Notes under the pieces: generated by a model | What the model saw: only the letters and a program-made list of their open reading frames with translations | The model's database searches: none | Told to the model about the DNA's origin: nothing | Part shown: positions 22,259-34,788 of the stretch, piece by piece | How the letters are laid out: each line of letters opens with the position of its first letter | Position numbering within the stretch: the stretch's first letter is position 1 | Assembly (NCBI RefSeq): GCF_029227915.1 | Contig: NC_079880.1 | Coordinates: forward strand, 21,450,501-21,514,500 | Direction of reading: 5' to 3' | DNA: 64,000 nt | Origin: Hydractinia symbiolongicarpus | Lineage: Eukaryota > Cnidaria > Hydrozoa > Anthoathecata > Hydractiniidae | Program-made: the position numbers and the translations under genes

Positions 22259-25200
22259 ATGGAAGGCACTGAACAACTCGTCGTTGAAACCACGGACAAT
22301 CCAAAGACAAAACCACAAAGCTCGCTAAAGCGTAAACTGTTAATCACTGCAATCATTCTTATTATCATTATAATAATTGTCGTCATCATAATAGTTGCAG
22401 TGAAAAGTAAAGATTCAGACGATAAAAACGAAACAAATAGTCGAAGCAAAAGAGCACTAGCTGTTTTAGATGAATACCCTTTAATTGATGGACATAACGA
22501 TCTACCTTGGCAATTACGAATTAATTACAGGAATCAACTTTCCAAGGTAATTTCTTTTAAAACATACTTATTGGATTTGAAAAAGTATTTATGCTGTATT
22601 AACGCGCAACCACGACAGGGAAGATTTTTAGTTGTGTGTGTATACTTACATTTGCGAGGAAATTTCAATTTTTTACCTTTCCCGGTAATTTTATTATTAT
22701 TATTATCCTATTTTGGCCAGTCAGATATTGCCTTACCATTTCTTACTTTAAAGATTAGCCGCACGCATGTAAACTAAACCATTATAATAAAATAACCTTT
22801 TGACTTACGTAACAATGACCACAAAGAGGAAGAATCAAGATACAAATACTAAAATGAGATGCGACAACGCCCAACTCTCCTGACAGCTCCATTTCTTATT
22901 TTATGGCATGTAGAACTTATCTATATGTGTGGTTTTCAGCATAGTATTTTGCAAACACAACATTTAATCTGGTGGAAATGTTAAAATAAAGTCCCAAAAC
23001 GTACACAAAACATAGATAAAGGAAGATTTAAGCGGTGTCTGAATCTTGATTTCTTGTTTAATGTCAACAATATATAGAATCAACGGAAGTATTGTTTGCG
23101 TTGACTGGGCAAGCAAAAGAGCATTTTCCAATTGTTCCGGAATACGTCAGAACAGGGTTAAATAAATAAAAAACCTAGAAGTCATGAATTAGCTCTGCTT
23201 CGTATGGTATTGGCTGACAGTAAAAATTAAATTTCTTCTCGTTAAAATTTTAAAATTTCAATTTTACTTCATTGTTTTGTGATTTCTTTTTTAACATTTT
23301 TAATTAAAATAATTTTTGATTGAATCGGTAATATTCATCATTAACCAAGAATATCGCCATAAGCTGCACTTTTGGACAGTAAATTATGACCCAAATCATT
23401 GAATGCCTTTTTCAGGTGTATAAAAATATATCTCATTATATTAGTCTGAGCACAGAATAAAACTATTTGAAGAAATTATTTTCTTGCAAGTATTGTATAT
23501 TTTTTATAAATGATTTTTCTGCATATCTGACTATGCTGCTTTTTTCTATAGAAATGTAAACTGCGAAAACTTCCAACACTTACTAATGTTCACCTGTGCA
23601 ACATTCAGAATTTTCCGTTGTAGCAAGAAGCCTCACCACTTATCAATCTAGAGTTGTCATGAGAACTATAGACACAAGATATCGTAGATGAACGATTAAG
23701 CTCCCTATACGTGATTTTTAAAAATATAAATTTTACCGTACCTATTATTTAAATGATGCGTTGACTGGTATTCTTAAGAAAAAATAAAAAATACAAATTC
23801 CTACTTAATTGACCCTTCGAAATAACGCCCATACATATTCTGGGCGTTTATTTGAACATAGAAACTCATTTTAAGGATGTCTTTTTATCAGTGTAATTGA
23901 GATTGTACCCGTGGTGTTTATTTGAGCATGAGCAATTAATTCAAAGTGAAAGTTTAACCGGCTATTAATGCTATACTAAGTAAATTTGTAATGTTTTATT
24001 TAGGTCAATCTAAATGACAAGTACATCAAGGGATACGATAACAAAAGAAGGATGCATAATCTTCATACCAGCATCCCATTATTGAAGGAGGGAAAAGTTG
24101 GTGGACAATTTTGGGCTGCTTACATGTCATGTAAAACACGTGAGAATGATGCAATTCGAAATGTTTTGGAACAAATTGACGTCATCAAGAGATTTTCCAA
24201 ACATTATAACGACACTTTTGAATTTGTAACTACCGCTGATGGAATTCTCCAAGCGCACAAAGATAAAAAAATTGCTTCACTAATCGGTATGTTCTTTATG
24301 ATTCTTATGATTCAAAGTTTTATTGTTAACACAAGTTAACATGATTTTATTTGTTCTATTCTGAAACGCAAGTTAAAATATTATTATATTAATTCTATTC
24401 TTATCGCTCTATCGTTATCGCTATCTGTCTCTATATATCGCCAGCTATCTATATACTTTCTATTTATTGTTTCTACTTATTGTCTTGACATCTCCAAGCT
24501 ACAATGACTTGATATATATTAATCTAGAGAATTTTTTCAGCTTAATTTTTTTGCATTCACAATAAACTAGCTAAAATGGAATTGCCCACAATGCATACAA
24601 TCTTTGGCAAAGATATAAGACAAAGGTCATTTTACAATATAGAAAAAACTTCACACTATTAATGCTCCCTAGCTGCAACGTCGCTACTTTTCTACACACA
24701 TAAATCAGGCACAGCGTTTAAAATTTGTTAGTTACATGCTCTAACATGCCTGCCCGCCGAAACAATCCACGTTGGGGCCATGAAGGCGCCAAAATTCGTG
24801 GTGGCTGACGTCAGCAAGAATTAGCACATTTTAAGAGTTTGGATTTAGCCAAATATCCTAAGATCTTAAGTCCACTCTAAACATTGACAAGTCAACCTTG
24901 GGTAGTTCAAAATGCGTGAATGTAATATAGAAATAGCCTACGCGATCACTTGTGGCGGCAAACTTTGAAAATAGCTGTCTTGTCTGAAATTATTTTGATC
25001 AAATAAATTAAAAGTTTTTCGCGTTAGCTCCACGAGGTTAGTACCTTTCTAGAGGAATTGTTTAGTTCTCTCGGTTCTTCTTAAACTCACAATATTAAAA
25101 AAATAGGCTAAAAATGTGAAAATCATATATAGTTATTTAATTCTGTGTTCACGAATTTAGCAAAAAGGGGTATTTTTTGTAAAATTTTATCGAATATATA

Positions 25201-28200
25201 TTCTTGCAAATTGCATCCATTTTCATTTTTTCACGAAAACGCAATTTGAGAAAATCAATGGCTAAAAAAATTTAGCTGCGATAATCAGAGCTTTTGAGTA
25301 ACACACGAAAGTGATTTCTTAAGGAGCTCTTTAATCTGATTTTATTAATCTAAATAATTTTCTTTGGGTAAAACATTTGTACCTTCTAAACTTTTGAAAT
25401 ATCTTTATTAACACTTCCAAAGTCTTAAGGCTTAAAATACACGGTAAGTTTAAACTGACCGTTTAGTTGTAAGAAAAAAAATTATAAGTTTAGTTGCAGG
25501 TACTACACCTGTCTACACGTTAAGTTAAAATGTATAAGTTTTTCTAAAAAAAATTTTTTTACAATAAAAATTTTTTTTTAGAAAAATTTATACATTTTAA
25601 CTTAACGTGTAGACAGGTGTAGTACCTGCATCTGAACTTATAAATTTTTTATAATGTAAGATAAAAAAACTTTTTTTATCTTATATTTAAACGGTCCGTT
25701 TAAACTTACCGTATATTTTAGCCTTATTATATCTTGTCAGGTACTTTTAAACATGATTAACTTTTTTAATTCTAGCCACTTTAGGAGGAAAACTATTGGC
25801 TTTTAAAAGGACCAAAACCCCGACTTGAACAAGGTTGAATAATCAACAAACAAACAATTAACTCTTTATTGTTCCCCAGGTGTTGAAAGTGGAATGGCCA
25901 TTGATTCTAGTTTAGCAGTGTTACGTATGCTGTACGAACTTGGTGCACGGTATATGACGATCACTCACTCGTGCAACGAGCCTTGGGCTGACAACTGGAA
26001 AGTCGATAATGTAAGTTTTTTAAATAACATTAGCCTACCATGTTGGTCAAAGCATACGTAGATAAAACCGTAAATTTTGAAGTTTGTTCCTCCGAGGAAT
26101 TATGTAGGCTGCTTCTATGTTAGATTCACACATTTTGAGTCTCACAACATTGACCGTGGACTTGATACTTAGGACCTGTTGGGGAGTTTTAAACTCTTTG
26201 AATGTGTTAATTGTTTTTGATGTCATCATTGTTTCCCGAATTTCTCGACCTTCGCCGACTCTGACGTATATATTATCGGGCAACGCGTTTGCTCTAAAGG
26301 AATAATAGCATATTTACAATACTGTTCACTTGGTTTAGTAGTGAGCTTGCATCCTTATATTAACAAAGTACAGTAGACTCCCGGTTATTCGAAGCCTCAA
26401 GGGGGATAAGAATTTACTTCGAATAACCGGGAGTTCGAATAACTGAAAAATTCGTTTTCCCGCCAGATTTTCAACTTAACCTTAATGGGATGGACTTTTC
26501 TTAAGTAATTGAGGCATTGTGGTTCAGTTGAGCGTGTAAACACAAAGAATTTTTACATTTTGAAGAAAGAATAAATTTGAACAAATTGTTAACAGGTTTT
26601 AAAATATGAAAGTTATAAAGAAAATGTATCTAGTAAATACAAGGAGTTCAACTCTTAAAAAAATCTTTAATGCTACATACATACATAAGAAAAATTCGAA
26701 TAACTGAGGGTGACTGCCTGAGTTGGGTAAGCAGATCCAAGGGGAACGCCATCTCACTTCGAATAACCGAATTATTCGAATAAGTGCAGGTTCGAATAAC
26801 CGGGAGTCTACTGTAATCCTTGATATTTTTACATTATGTTTAAACGAGATGATGTGTTATATTTTTAACGTCGTAGCAAAAATAATTTAAAGAATTTTAT
26901 ATCATGCGAAAATAGGGAAGGAAATAATAAAAAATTTCGTCGTTTTGTCTATGTTATAATACCCGTATACGTCTGTCTGTCTGTCTGTCACGCAAAGTGG
27001 TACCGCAAGTAGCGAAACGAACGCAATGCGGTATAAAAAGAACGGGCGACCCGTGGATTTTTCCACGGGCCACCGACTAATTTTTACAAATTAACTTGGA
27101 GCGTTTCTTTTAGAAATCGACGCATTTTATTGTGTATAATATGAACTTGTTAATGTTTTATATTGCAAAGATTCTAGCAAATGAAAGGAAAACACCCGCT
27201 GTCTTAAAGGATGTTTCTATACGTAAAAATAAAAGTTTCATACACGTAACGTTTGTAATATTTTTTCAAGTGATATACTTACCAGTATATTTATAACAGT
27301 AAAACTAAACTAACAACGAAATATATTTTTTCCTAAAACATAAATTAAACTAATTTACAATCGCAAGAAACGTACTACAGTTTATTCACTCAGCAACGCT
27401 CGCTTTGTTTATTCAAAATGCGTTTGTTTAATTTCCTGCTAAATTACGTCACACCTACTGAAAGGAAAGTTCTCATCAAAACAGTCTATTAGTATCACAT
27501 TGATCTTGAATCCAGTCAATATAAGAAACACAATTCACATTTACACTGTAATAAAACAATTTAAGCCAAACTTGTTATCATTTCCTTAGTTCTTAAAACA
27601 AAAATTGCATTCTTAGGTAAACTCCACAGATCCAGCTCGAAGTAATGGACTCTCAGCCTTTGGAAGGGAAGTGATATTGGAGATGAATCGACTGGGAATG
27701 CTGGTTGATTTAAGTCATGTGTCACACCAAACAATGAAAGTCGCCTTGCAAATTACACGTGCACCTGTGATATTCAGTCACAGTGGAGTTTATGCGGTTT
27801 GTAATCACAACAGAAATGTCAGGTAAGTTGTAGTTGTTGAATGTTTCCTTCACCGAAAGAATGAATCAAATTTACTATTTTTGCGCACAAATTTCGCATG
27901 TAGTATTTTTCGCGAAATAGTAATGTAAACGTTATTAAATTAAGAACGTCTTAAAAAGTACAAATAAAAAAGCAAAGCTTTTCGTAAGTAAAATCTGTTA
28001 CATCGTTAGGTGAGTATATAACTCACGTTCCTGACGATGTAAGAGTTTCTACTTACGAAAGGATTTATATCTTTAATTGTACATTTTTAGTGCCAAAGAA
28101 AACAATTTTAATAATGAAAACGTATTAAAACTTCAGGGTTCAGAGAAAAGAGAGATGTGTTTCTTTCGTTTCTTGAATAAAAGTATATTTACGTGCGTAT

Positions 28201-29302
28201 TTTTTCTTACACCACACATTTTGCTTTTATTTTCTGTACTAAATTTCGCTAGTTTGTCATTTTTAGGGACGACATCTTACACGAGGTTAAAAAAAATGGT
28301 GGCGTTGTGATGGTAGTTTTTTATAACGCTTATGTAAACTGTGAACCAAATAAGACCAACACAACAACAGTTGAATCTGTGTTACGTCACATCAACTATA
28401 TAAAGAATCTGATTGGCTCAGAATATGTTGGAATAGGAAGCGATTATGATGGAGTGCCAGATGTGCCAGAAGGTAGGTGGAAATGTTCCTGAACCTGTTT
28501 CTTTAAACCCTATTTCGGTTAGGCTAAAATACCAAAGTGACCTACCCCTGGTTTTTCCTTTTGTAACTTCTAATTGCCTTATAGAATTCACTTAAAACCT
28601 AAGTAACTGAGTTTTTAATCTACAAGGCATTGACTAATATCAAGAATATAAAAATGCGCCACCAACATGTTGTCATTTACGCCCTTTGTCCATTGGCCGC
28701 AAGGAAAACTTATAACTTTGTTCCTATTGAACAGAACAGTTCTGGTTATACCTGCTATCTGCAAGTATCTCTTGAATTAGGGCTGTAGTTACAAAGTAAA
28801 AAGTCTAGAACGTTTTTACCACCACTCTAATTTTGATCGAGCCACTCACACACCAACTTGAATAGGATCAACTTACTCGTTATGTTTGTGCACTGAAAGT
28901 TATCATGGGCTGTAAGGAACCTTGAAGCATACAAATTTTTATTAGTATTTGTATTTTTTATTTCGTATGAAAATGAGATATTATATGCTCGAAGAATTTA
29001 CAAAATTAGAAAAAGAAAGAAACAAAGAAATTATTGTTGTTTTAGGGTTAGAGAACGTCTCAAAATATCCAAACATTTTCATGAAATTAGCAGAACAAGG
29101 ATGGAGTGACACAGAATTGAAAAACTTAGCTGGTGCTAATTTAATTCGAGTTTTCAAAAAAGCGGAAGAGATTTCGAAGCAGCTTGCAAGTGAAAAACCA
29201 AAAGAAACTTTAATGAAAGTCGAAGAGTTTTTCAACGTCAATGGAACATGCAGAAAAGACTGGTTGGAAGGTCGTAACGCTAGTTTATTGGGAGGGAAAT
29301 AA
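22259..29302 (+). CDS. Dpep1-like: Membrane dipeptidase, tandem copy 2 (chimeric structure), 6 coding exons
   Basis: Exons: 22259-22546, 24004-24286, 25880-26010, 27617-27822, 28267-28472 and 29046-29302, all GT-AG, 456 aa. The architecture is that of copy 1: N-terminal membrane segment, RSKR at about 62-65, M19 zinc peptidase domain with H79, D81, E193, H268, H289 and D362, no GPI tail. Exons 1-4 and introns 1-4 resemble copy 3 most; exon 5, intron 5 (573 bp against 574 in copy 1 and 214 in copy 3), exon 6 and the downstream spacer resemble copy 1. The gene is therefore a likely unequal-crossover chimera. Intron 2 contains a 295-bp palindrome and intron 3 a 443-bp transposon that is missing from copy 3. 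The reading frame is intact and probably functional. Confidence 0.93.
25429..25723. mobile_element. 295-bp near-complete palindrome (MITE) in intron 2 of dipeptidase 2
   Basis: The ends GGCTTAAAATACACGGTAAG and CTTACCGTATATTTTAGCC are inverted. Inside, a second long arm pair (through TACTACACCTGTCTACACGT and its complement) closes around position 25560. The copy at the same place in dipeptidase 3 has a different centre. Confidence 0.85.
26371..26813. mobile_element. 443-bp pogo/Tigger-like MITE with TA target duplication, intron 3 of dipeptidase 2
   Basis: The ends are CAGTAGACTCCCGGTTATTC and its complement, flanked by TA (26369-26370 and 26814-26815). TTCGAATAAC motifs recur inside. No transposase frame. 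The matching position in dipeptidase 3 (about 39057-39060) has a single TA and no element, which is a clean empty site. The TIR sequence and TA duplication suggest mobilisation by a Tc1/mariner-superfamily (pogo-like) enzyme; that assignment is inference. Confidence 0.9.
26955..27079 (+). repeat. Dispersed repeat: CTGT run plus CCCGTGGA hairpin, intron 3 of dipeptidase 2
   Basis: TATAATACCCGTATACG, then (CTGT)n, CACGCAAAGTGGTACCGC, CGGGCGACCCGTGGA and the complementary TCCACGGG. It is the best preserved member of this family in the window and is orthologous in position to 39197-39325. Confidence 0.7.
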
Positions 29303-29520
29303 TAACTTTGCGTGACACTGGTTTTGTATATTAAAAGATGTTCAACTTTCACGCATGCACTTAAAGAAGAAGAACTTGTGCTCAGACAAGAAAAATACAT
29401 AGTGGATTTCCTTACTAGTCCTACTTGAACTTACCTATACTACTTTTAAACACGTTGGCATAATTCAATGCCTTGGTTTATAATGTTTTTATAAGGTTTT
29501 TTTTGTTGTTTTTTATTTAT

Positions 29521-29797
29521 AAACTAGTTGGTAGTAATTTCGTTTGTCCTATAGTTCCTTCCAGTCCTCAGATTATCGTTAACCGTGCATATCCTAGGCA
29601 TCGTTTTTTCGCGCATCCTAAGCACAGTGTAGCGATTCTGCTAGTTTTAAACAAAGCACAGCTATTATTGTAAACTAGTTGTCAACCCTTGGCAAAATCC
29701 ACGGGGTCGTCCGTCTTTATATTACACGCTATTTCGTGTGGCCGTTGCAAGACGCTTTTTTCGCAGACAGACAGACACAATACGGCTAGTATTATAG
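29521..29797 (-). repeat. Dispersed CTGT/hairpin repeat (spacer 2 copy)
   Basis: Counterpart of 17047-17330. About 15 bp around the first CCCATGGAAAA motif are missing here. Confidence 0.6.
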
Positions 29798-29954
29798 AGA
29801 GATGATTTATAACATTTCCGTTTGCACATACATTTAATTTTTTATGTATTTCACACTAAGAACTATTGTAAATTTATGGATGCCTGAAATATATATGGCT
29901 TATTACTGCTTGGAGAAAAATGTACAAGTGAAAAATTTGCTAGGACAGAAACAG

Positions 29955-30174
29955 TAAGTAAGTAACGGGAAGTTTAACGGCGAGACTGTAACTAATTTAC
30001 ATTACCTAGTAGAGAGAGATACGTACAGCTTTTCTCTAACGTGCTTGCCACACCAGCCAATTGGCGGTCAGCACAGATGGTTTTAAGTGAACTGACAACA
30101 CTACATTTAAAGTGCACTAGAGTGAAAGGTTCGAATCTTATGGTTACAAGTTTACCACCACTACACATCTCCAT
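29955..30174 (-). repeat. tRNA-derived SINE (spacer 2 copy)
   Basis: Counterpart of the SINE at 17488-17707, with the same orientation and block order. It arose by the spacer duplication and not by a new insertion. Confidence 0.8.
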
Positions 30175-32013
30175 AGATGAAATTTGTCCAATAAGTTTTC
30201 GTGATTTGAGAGTTTGAGAAATTTTACGCGCATTGAAAAAAAATTAAGAATAACAAAAATATCGCGAGATAAATTGCTATTTGAGATACTTGTTTTCTAT
30301 ACTGAAAGAGAAACACAATACGGTTTATTTTCATTCTTAAAAAGAATATAAAAAGTCAAAAGAGAAGTTTTATAAAATTTTGATAAATTTTGAAAAAAAA
30401 TTTATAAATGATCAGGAAAAAAAACAGATCAACTCTTAACTAGGTTTATTTTTTATGCTTTTTTTTTCTTTTTATACTACTACTGCAATTCACACTACAA
30501 CAATCACTCTATGTATAACACAGCAGGTCAGATTTATGGAGATTGAGAACTGAGCTTAGACCATTTAAGCAACAGATAGCGCACAGACGTCTTGGAAAAA
30601 ATTTATTGAAAAATAATCAGTGATCACTGAATTAATCCTCAGGAAAAATATATCGCATTTGTTTTTTGCCTAAATATTTCTGAATTTTAAACCGCGTGAG
30701 AGACAGAAAGCCATCTGTTATTATAGATGCTACTCGCTAGCCTGTGGAGAAAGCTACGCCTGTCGTGCATATATTTTCACATCGGTATTTCGCACACCTG
30801 TTATTATATATTATATAAATTACTGTATGGTAGTCAAATGACTCCTCGTAAAATCAATTTATAGACACTGAAGTATTAAAAACTATTTTTTCTTTTTATT
30901 AGAATCTAGTTTATTAGAAAATTGAGGCGTGTATTTTGTAAATAACTTGTAGAAAGCTAAATTCAACGTTTTAAAGATTTTTTATTAAAAAGCATAATAA
31001 AAACAATTTTACTGAAAAATAAGCACATCCAGCTTCAGCCAAAATTAAGACATTCTTATAAAAAAAGTAAATGTTGAAGAATTCATGAGAAAAATTCCAA
31101 AATTATATTTGAAAGGCAGGAATGAAATTGTCAACAAACAAAAAATCCACTTACAAAAACTTCTTAAAATTTGTTGTTCTTCTTATCATCCAGTTTGTGT
31201 TTGTTATTTTTTTTTAAAAAGGCGCGAATAATTAAAACTTTTTCAACGAAATAGACAACGCAGTGTTAACTATATCGAGAGAACAATAAAAGTCAATTAC
31301 CCATGACTTTTGTAAAACCACTCAAAAGACAAAATAAAAAGAAGTTTGAATACACCTTTCCCAAATTTCATAAATTATAATAATTATGACGTCATCCTAA
31401 ATTTTATAATGGTTCTATGCTCTTCAAATAAAGATATTCAGATAGAATATCAAATTCTCATGACAAAACTGAAGCTTTTAGAGCAATATAATATTTTGGT
31501 TGGATTTTATTTAGATTTAAAGAAAATAATTATTTTGAAAACGAGGTTTTTCTTGGAAAGCTCGGCTATATGAAGGGTTTGACCGTAACTTTCCGTTTGC
31601 AATTGAAGCACTTAACGAACAGAAATATTTACGAAATTAGGTAATTTGTTCTACCTTTTGCTAAGGAACTTAGGAATAAGAATCGTTTTTAGTATCGACC
31701 TCTTTAATTGAGTTTGACATAATTAAGAAATTCGGGAAAGGTCTATTAGAGCTTTCTATTTGTATTAATAAACTGCAGACTTTTACTCAAGTAGATTATA
31801 CATTCTCTGTGTTTGTAAAACTATGTTACAGAGGTGCAGCTACCTAACTTTCTGTTGCAGCCAACTGTATGTGGCTACTTTTGCTTCTTACTTAACTATT
31901 TAGCTGTACCTTGTTAAGAATAAAATGTTGAAGATAACACTTAAAAAATTAATGATGATGGTTAGAATAAAAGCGCTTCCACCAACGAAAAAAACCATAG
32001 TCAACAGATAATC

Positions 32014-32113
32014 TATATTATAATGCCCGTATAAGTCCGTCCGTCCGTCCGTCACGCAAAATGTTAGCTTTGCTGCGACGGGCGAACCCGTAGATTTTCC
32101 ACGGGCTAACGAC
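32014..32113 (+). repeat. Short CCGT/hairpin dispersed repeat (spacer 2 copy)
   Basis: Counterpart of 19563-19658, with an additional CCGT unit in the run. Confidence 0.6.
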
Positions 32114-33326
32114 TATTATAAATACAGCTAAAGAAAGCATCATGATAATCCCCTCTTACGATGTATGTTTGTAGCCAAAATCTTAGAATTGTGTTTAAGA
32201 TTTATACATGATCAATGGTCGTGACAAGAGATTTATCTTTGCACGTAGAAGGATGTGAAAAATAAATGTTGCAAAATAAAAAGCATTTAGAAGACAAAAT
32301 GGTCCGCAAGGGACCTTCAAAATTTTTACTGTTTACATCGACCACTCAATATACAGCTTTGCTAGAATTTCATGTTGTATTCGTTAAGGTACGGCGTATG
32401 GCGTTCTTACTTAAAATATCACATTAAAGTACGGCGTTTCGTATTGAATTAAACCCTCCTTTCACTAATTTTGCGGAAAGATCAAAAGAACTATCGCTAC
32501 TGGGATGCCATGCCAATAAATGAAACAGGCTGTTGGAAATACAATTCACGAGGTTATGTACGTTTAACAATTATTCTGGAAATACTGCTCACGAGCTAAT
32601 GAACGTTCCACGAAGATGTTTGATTAAACCAAACAGTTTATTGTTGCTTTTCTTTCTGTAGATGCTTACTGATGCGATTTATTTACTTAGAACTTTCTTT
32701 GATTTTATGTACATATATAGGGCAAGGTTGTATAGGGAAAAAAGGACTTGCTTATTCTCTCATATACGTTCCACCGCGACACGGGACATGTAGTATGCTT
32801 CAAAATTTTCAAACTTATCACACGCGTTTTATTTAAAATCATGTTAATTCCTTTTGTAAAAAAAATGCTAATACAAATTTTATGCACTCGAAAAATAATT
32901 AGCTGATTAAATTTTGGCGCGAAAGTTCGGGAAACTAAAGAAAACGCCAACAACACCATTTTTTCCGAATTTAGCGATCTTTGTTGACCGCAACGTGAAG
33001 TATTTGGTTATGAAGACGCACTAAAAAATGCTGCTAACAAATTTCAAATTCCCTTTACCTTGCCTACAGGCGGGCAAAAGTAATGACTGTACTGACCATT
33101 TCAATCATTTTAAATCTGAGGAAAAAATGTCTTTGTTTTATTAATTTTGTCCATGATTTCAGTTAACCCGATTTTATTATATTAAGATTAACATACTAAT
33201 CCCTTTTGTGGGAGGAGGTAACATAATATAGTAAATACGCACTTACGCTATACTGCACAACTTTTGGAAAAGAGAGGAAGATTTATTTGGCTAACAATTC
33301 TGTATTTATAATATAAATACTAACCC

Positions 33327-33456
33327 TATAATAACTGTTTATGAGCGCAATACCGGAGAATATTGACCGACGTCAAAGTATTGCCCAAGCTTGTGAGGGC
33401 AATACGTGACAGAGGTCAATATTTGAAAGTATTGCCCGAAATAAACAGTTATTATA
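33327..33456. repeat. 130-bp foldback element (spacer 2 copy)
   Basis: Counterpart of 20871-20999, with TATAATAACTGTTTAT at 33327-33342 and its complement at 33441-33456. Confidence 0.75.
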
Positions 33457-34788
33457 TGAATTATTATCCGGGTACTGCATTTTACAACAAAAAATATAAC
33501 ATTATAAAAGCAGGATGTAGAAACCACGTCTTTATAGAAACTATTCCCATATGGAACGTACATTCGAACAAAAAAATATTTTTTTAAATCGAATATCGTG
33601 TAAACATAGCAGGTTTCATTGCAGCCACATAATTGAATTCTTTAAAAGATAAAAGTAAGTTTTACTTCTGTTTCGCGTTTTGTTTACTTTTTTCCGTGTT
33701 TATTTACATTTAATGTTGCCATACTTAAACTTTAAACCCGGTTGCTATGGTAGCGGACTATACCGTGGAATATTGCCCGCTATGACGTAAGTTCTAACCA
33801 ATCACATTTCACGATTTTCGAAAATATCGATGCCGCCCTTTTACCCGGGTAATAAATATAAATATAGAATCTATATTTATCTATGTTTATAATAACAAAG
33901 TAATATTTCGCACGAAGTATTAGTCTGATGAGATGATTATATCGCATCAGTATAAATATCCTGTTGTTAATCAAAATCATTGTGTCTCCAAATCTCTATT
34001 AATAATCACTCTCCTCCACATTACCCTTATTAGATTCCAATGCTTCATTAACCAATGTAATTACCTTATAAAAGCTTTTGCTGTGCGCATAGAAGATCAA
34101 AGCTTCGATAAGAAGAGTTTGCAACAAAAATAACTTAAAGGTATGTTGCTAAAGAATTTTAACTTGCGTCTATCGATTGTGATGTCGATTTTGCAATCAT
34201 ATTTCAAACTTACAGGCGACACGATTCTTCTTCAACCAGTCAATCGTCTTTTTTGCTCGAGTTTTGCATTTGGCGCACGTGCTTAAACTTCCAGGGCAAT
34301 TAAGTATTGCCTAACAGGATGTATTTACTGTTAAACCTACAAAATATGAGAAAAGTATTGTTGCTTGCGCGTATTAGGCATACGTGGCTGATGGTGAGAA
34401 ACGGTGTATTAAATAGTACCTAGATTGATAACAGAATTAAAAAAGAAAAAACCTCCGCCATATCTATGTAAGAAATGGTGCGCTTGAAACAGAATAATTT
34501 TTTAGTATCACTTTTCGTCAAGGAGGAAAAGTTTGTGTGTGATAAAGTGTAGCTGCGGTGAAGTACAAATCTAAGTGAAAGATAAATATTAGCTTTACAC
34601 AGAAACAACGAGTGTATTATTATAAGATCTAGTCGAGAAGGCTGTGGTGACCTGAGTTAAATCAGGTTAAGTGTGACTTGCATACATATGCATAGTGCAG
34701 TGTTTAGAACTTTTTACATTTAATTCTGCATATAAAATTACTTGCTCTTGTTTTTAGGTCAGGATAGTTAAACTTTAAACTGAAGAAG

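Larger units (their letters stand above)
29303..34757. repeat. Inter-dipeptidase spacer 2, near-identical copy of spacer 1
   Basis: About 5.45 kb carrying the same embedded repeats as 16827-22227 in the same order. A notable difference is at about 33785-33880, where this copy has extra sequence next to a GCCCGCTATGAC motif that spacer 1 lacks (near 21325). No gene recognised. It ends at a 3' splice-site-like TGTTTTTAG (34756-34757) before dipeptidase 3. Confidence 0.9.
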
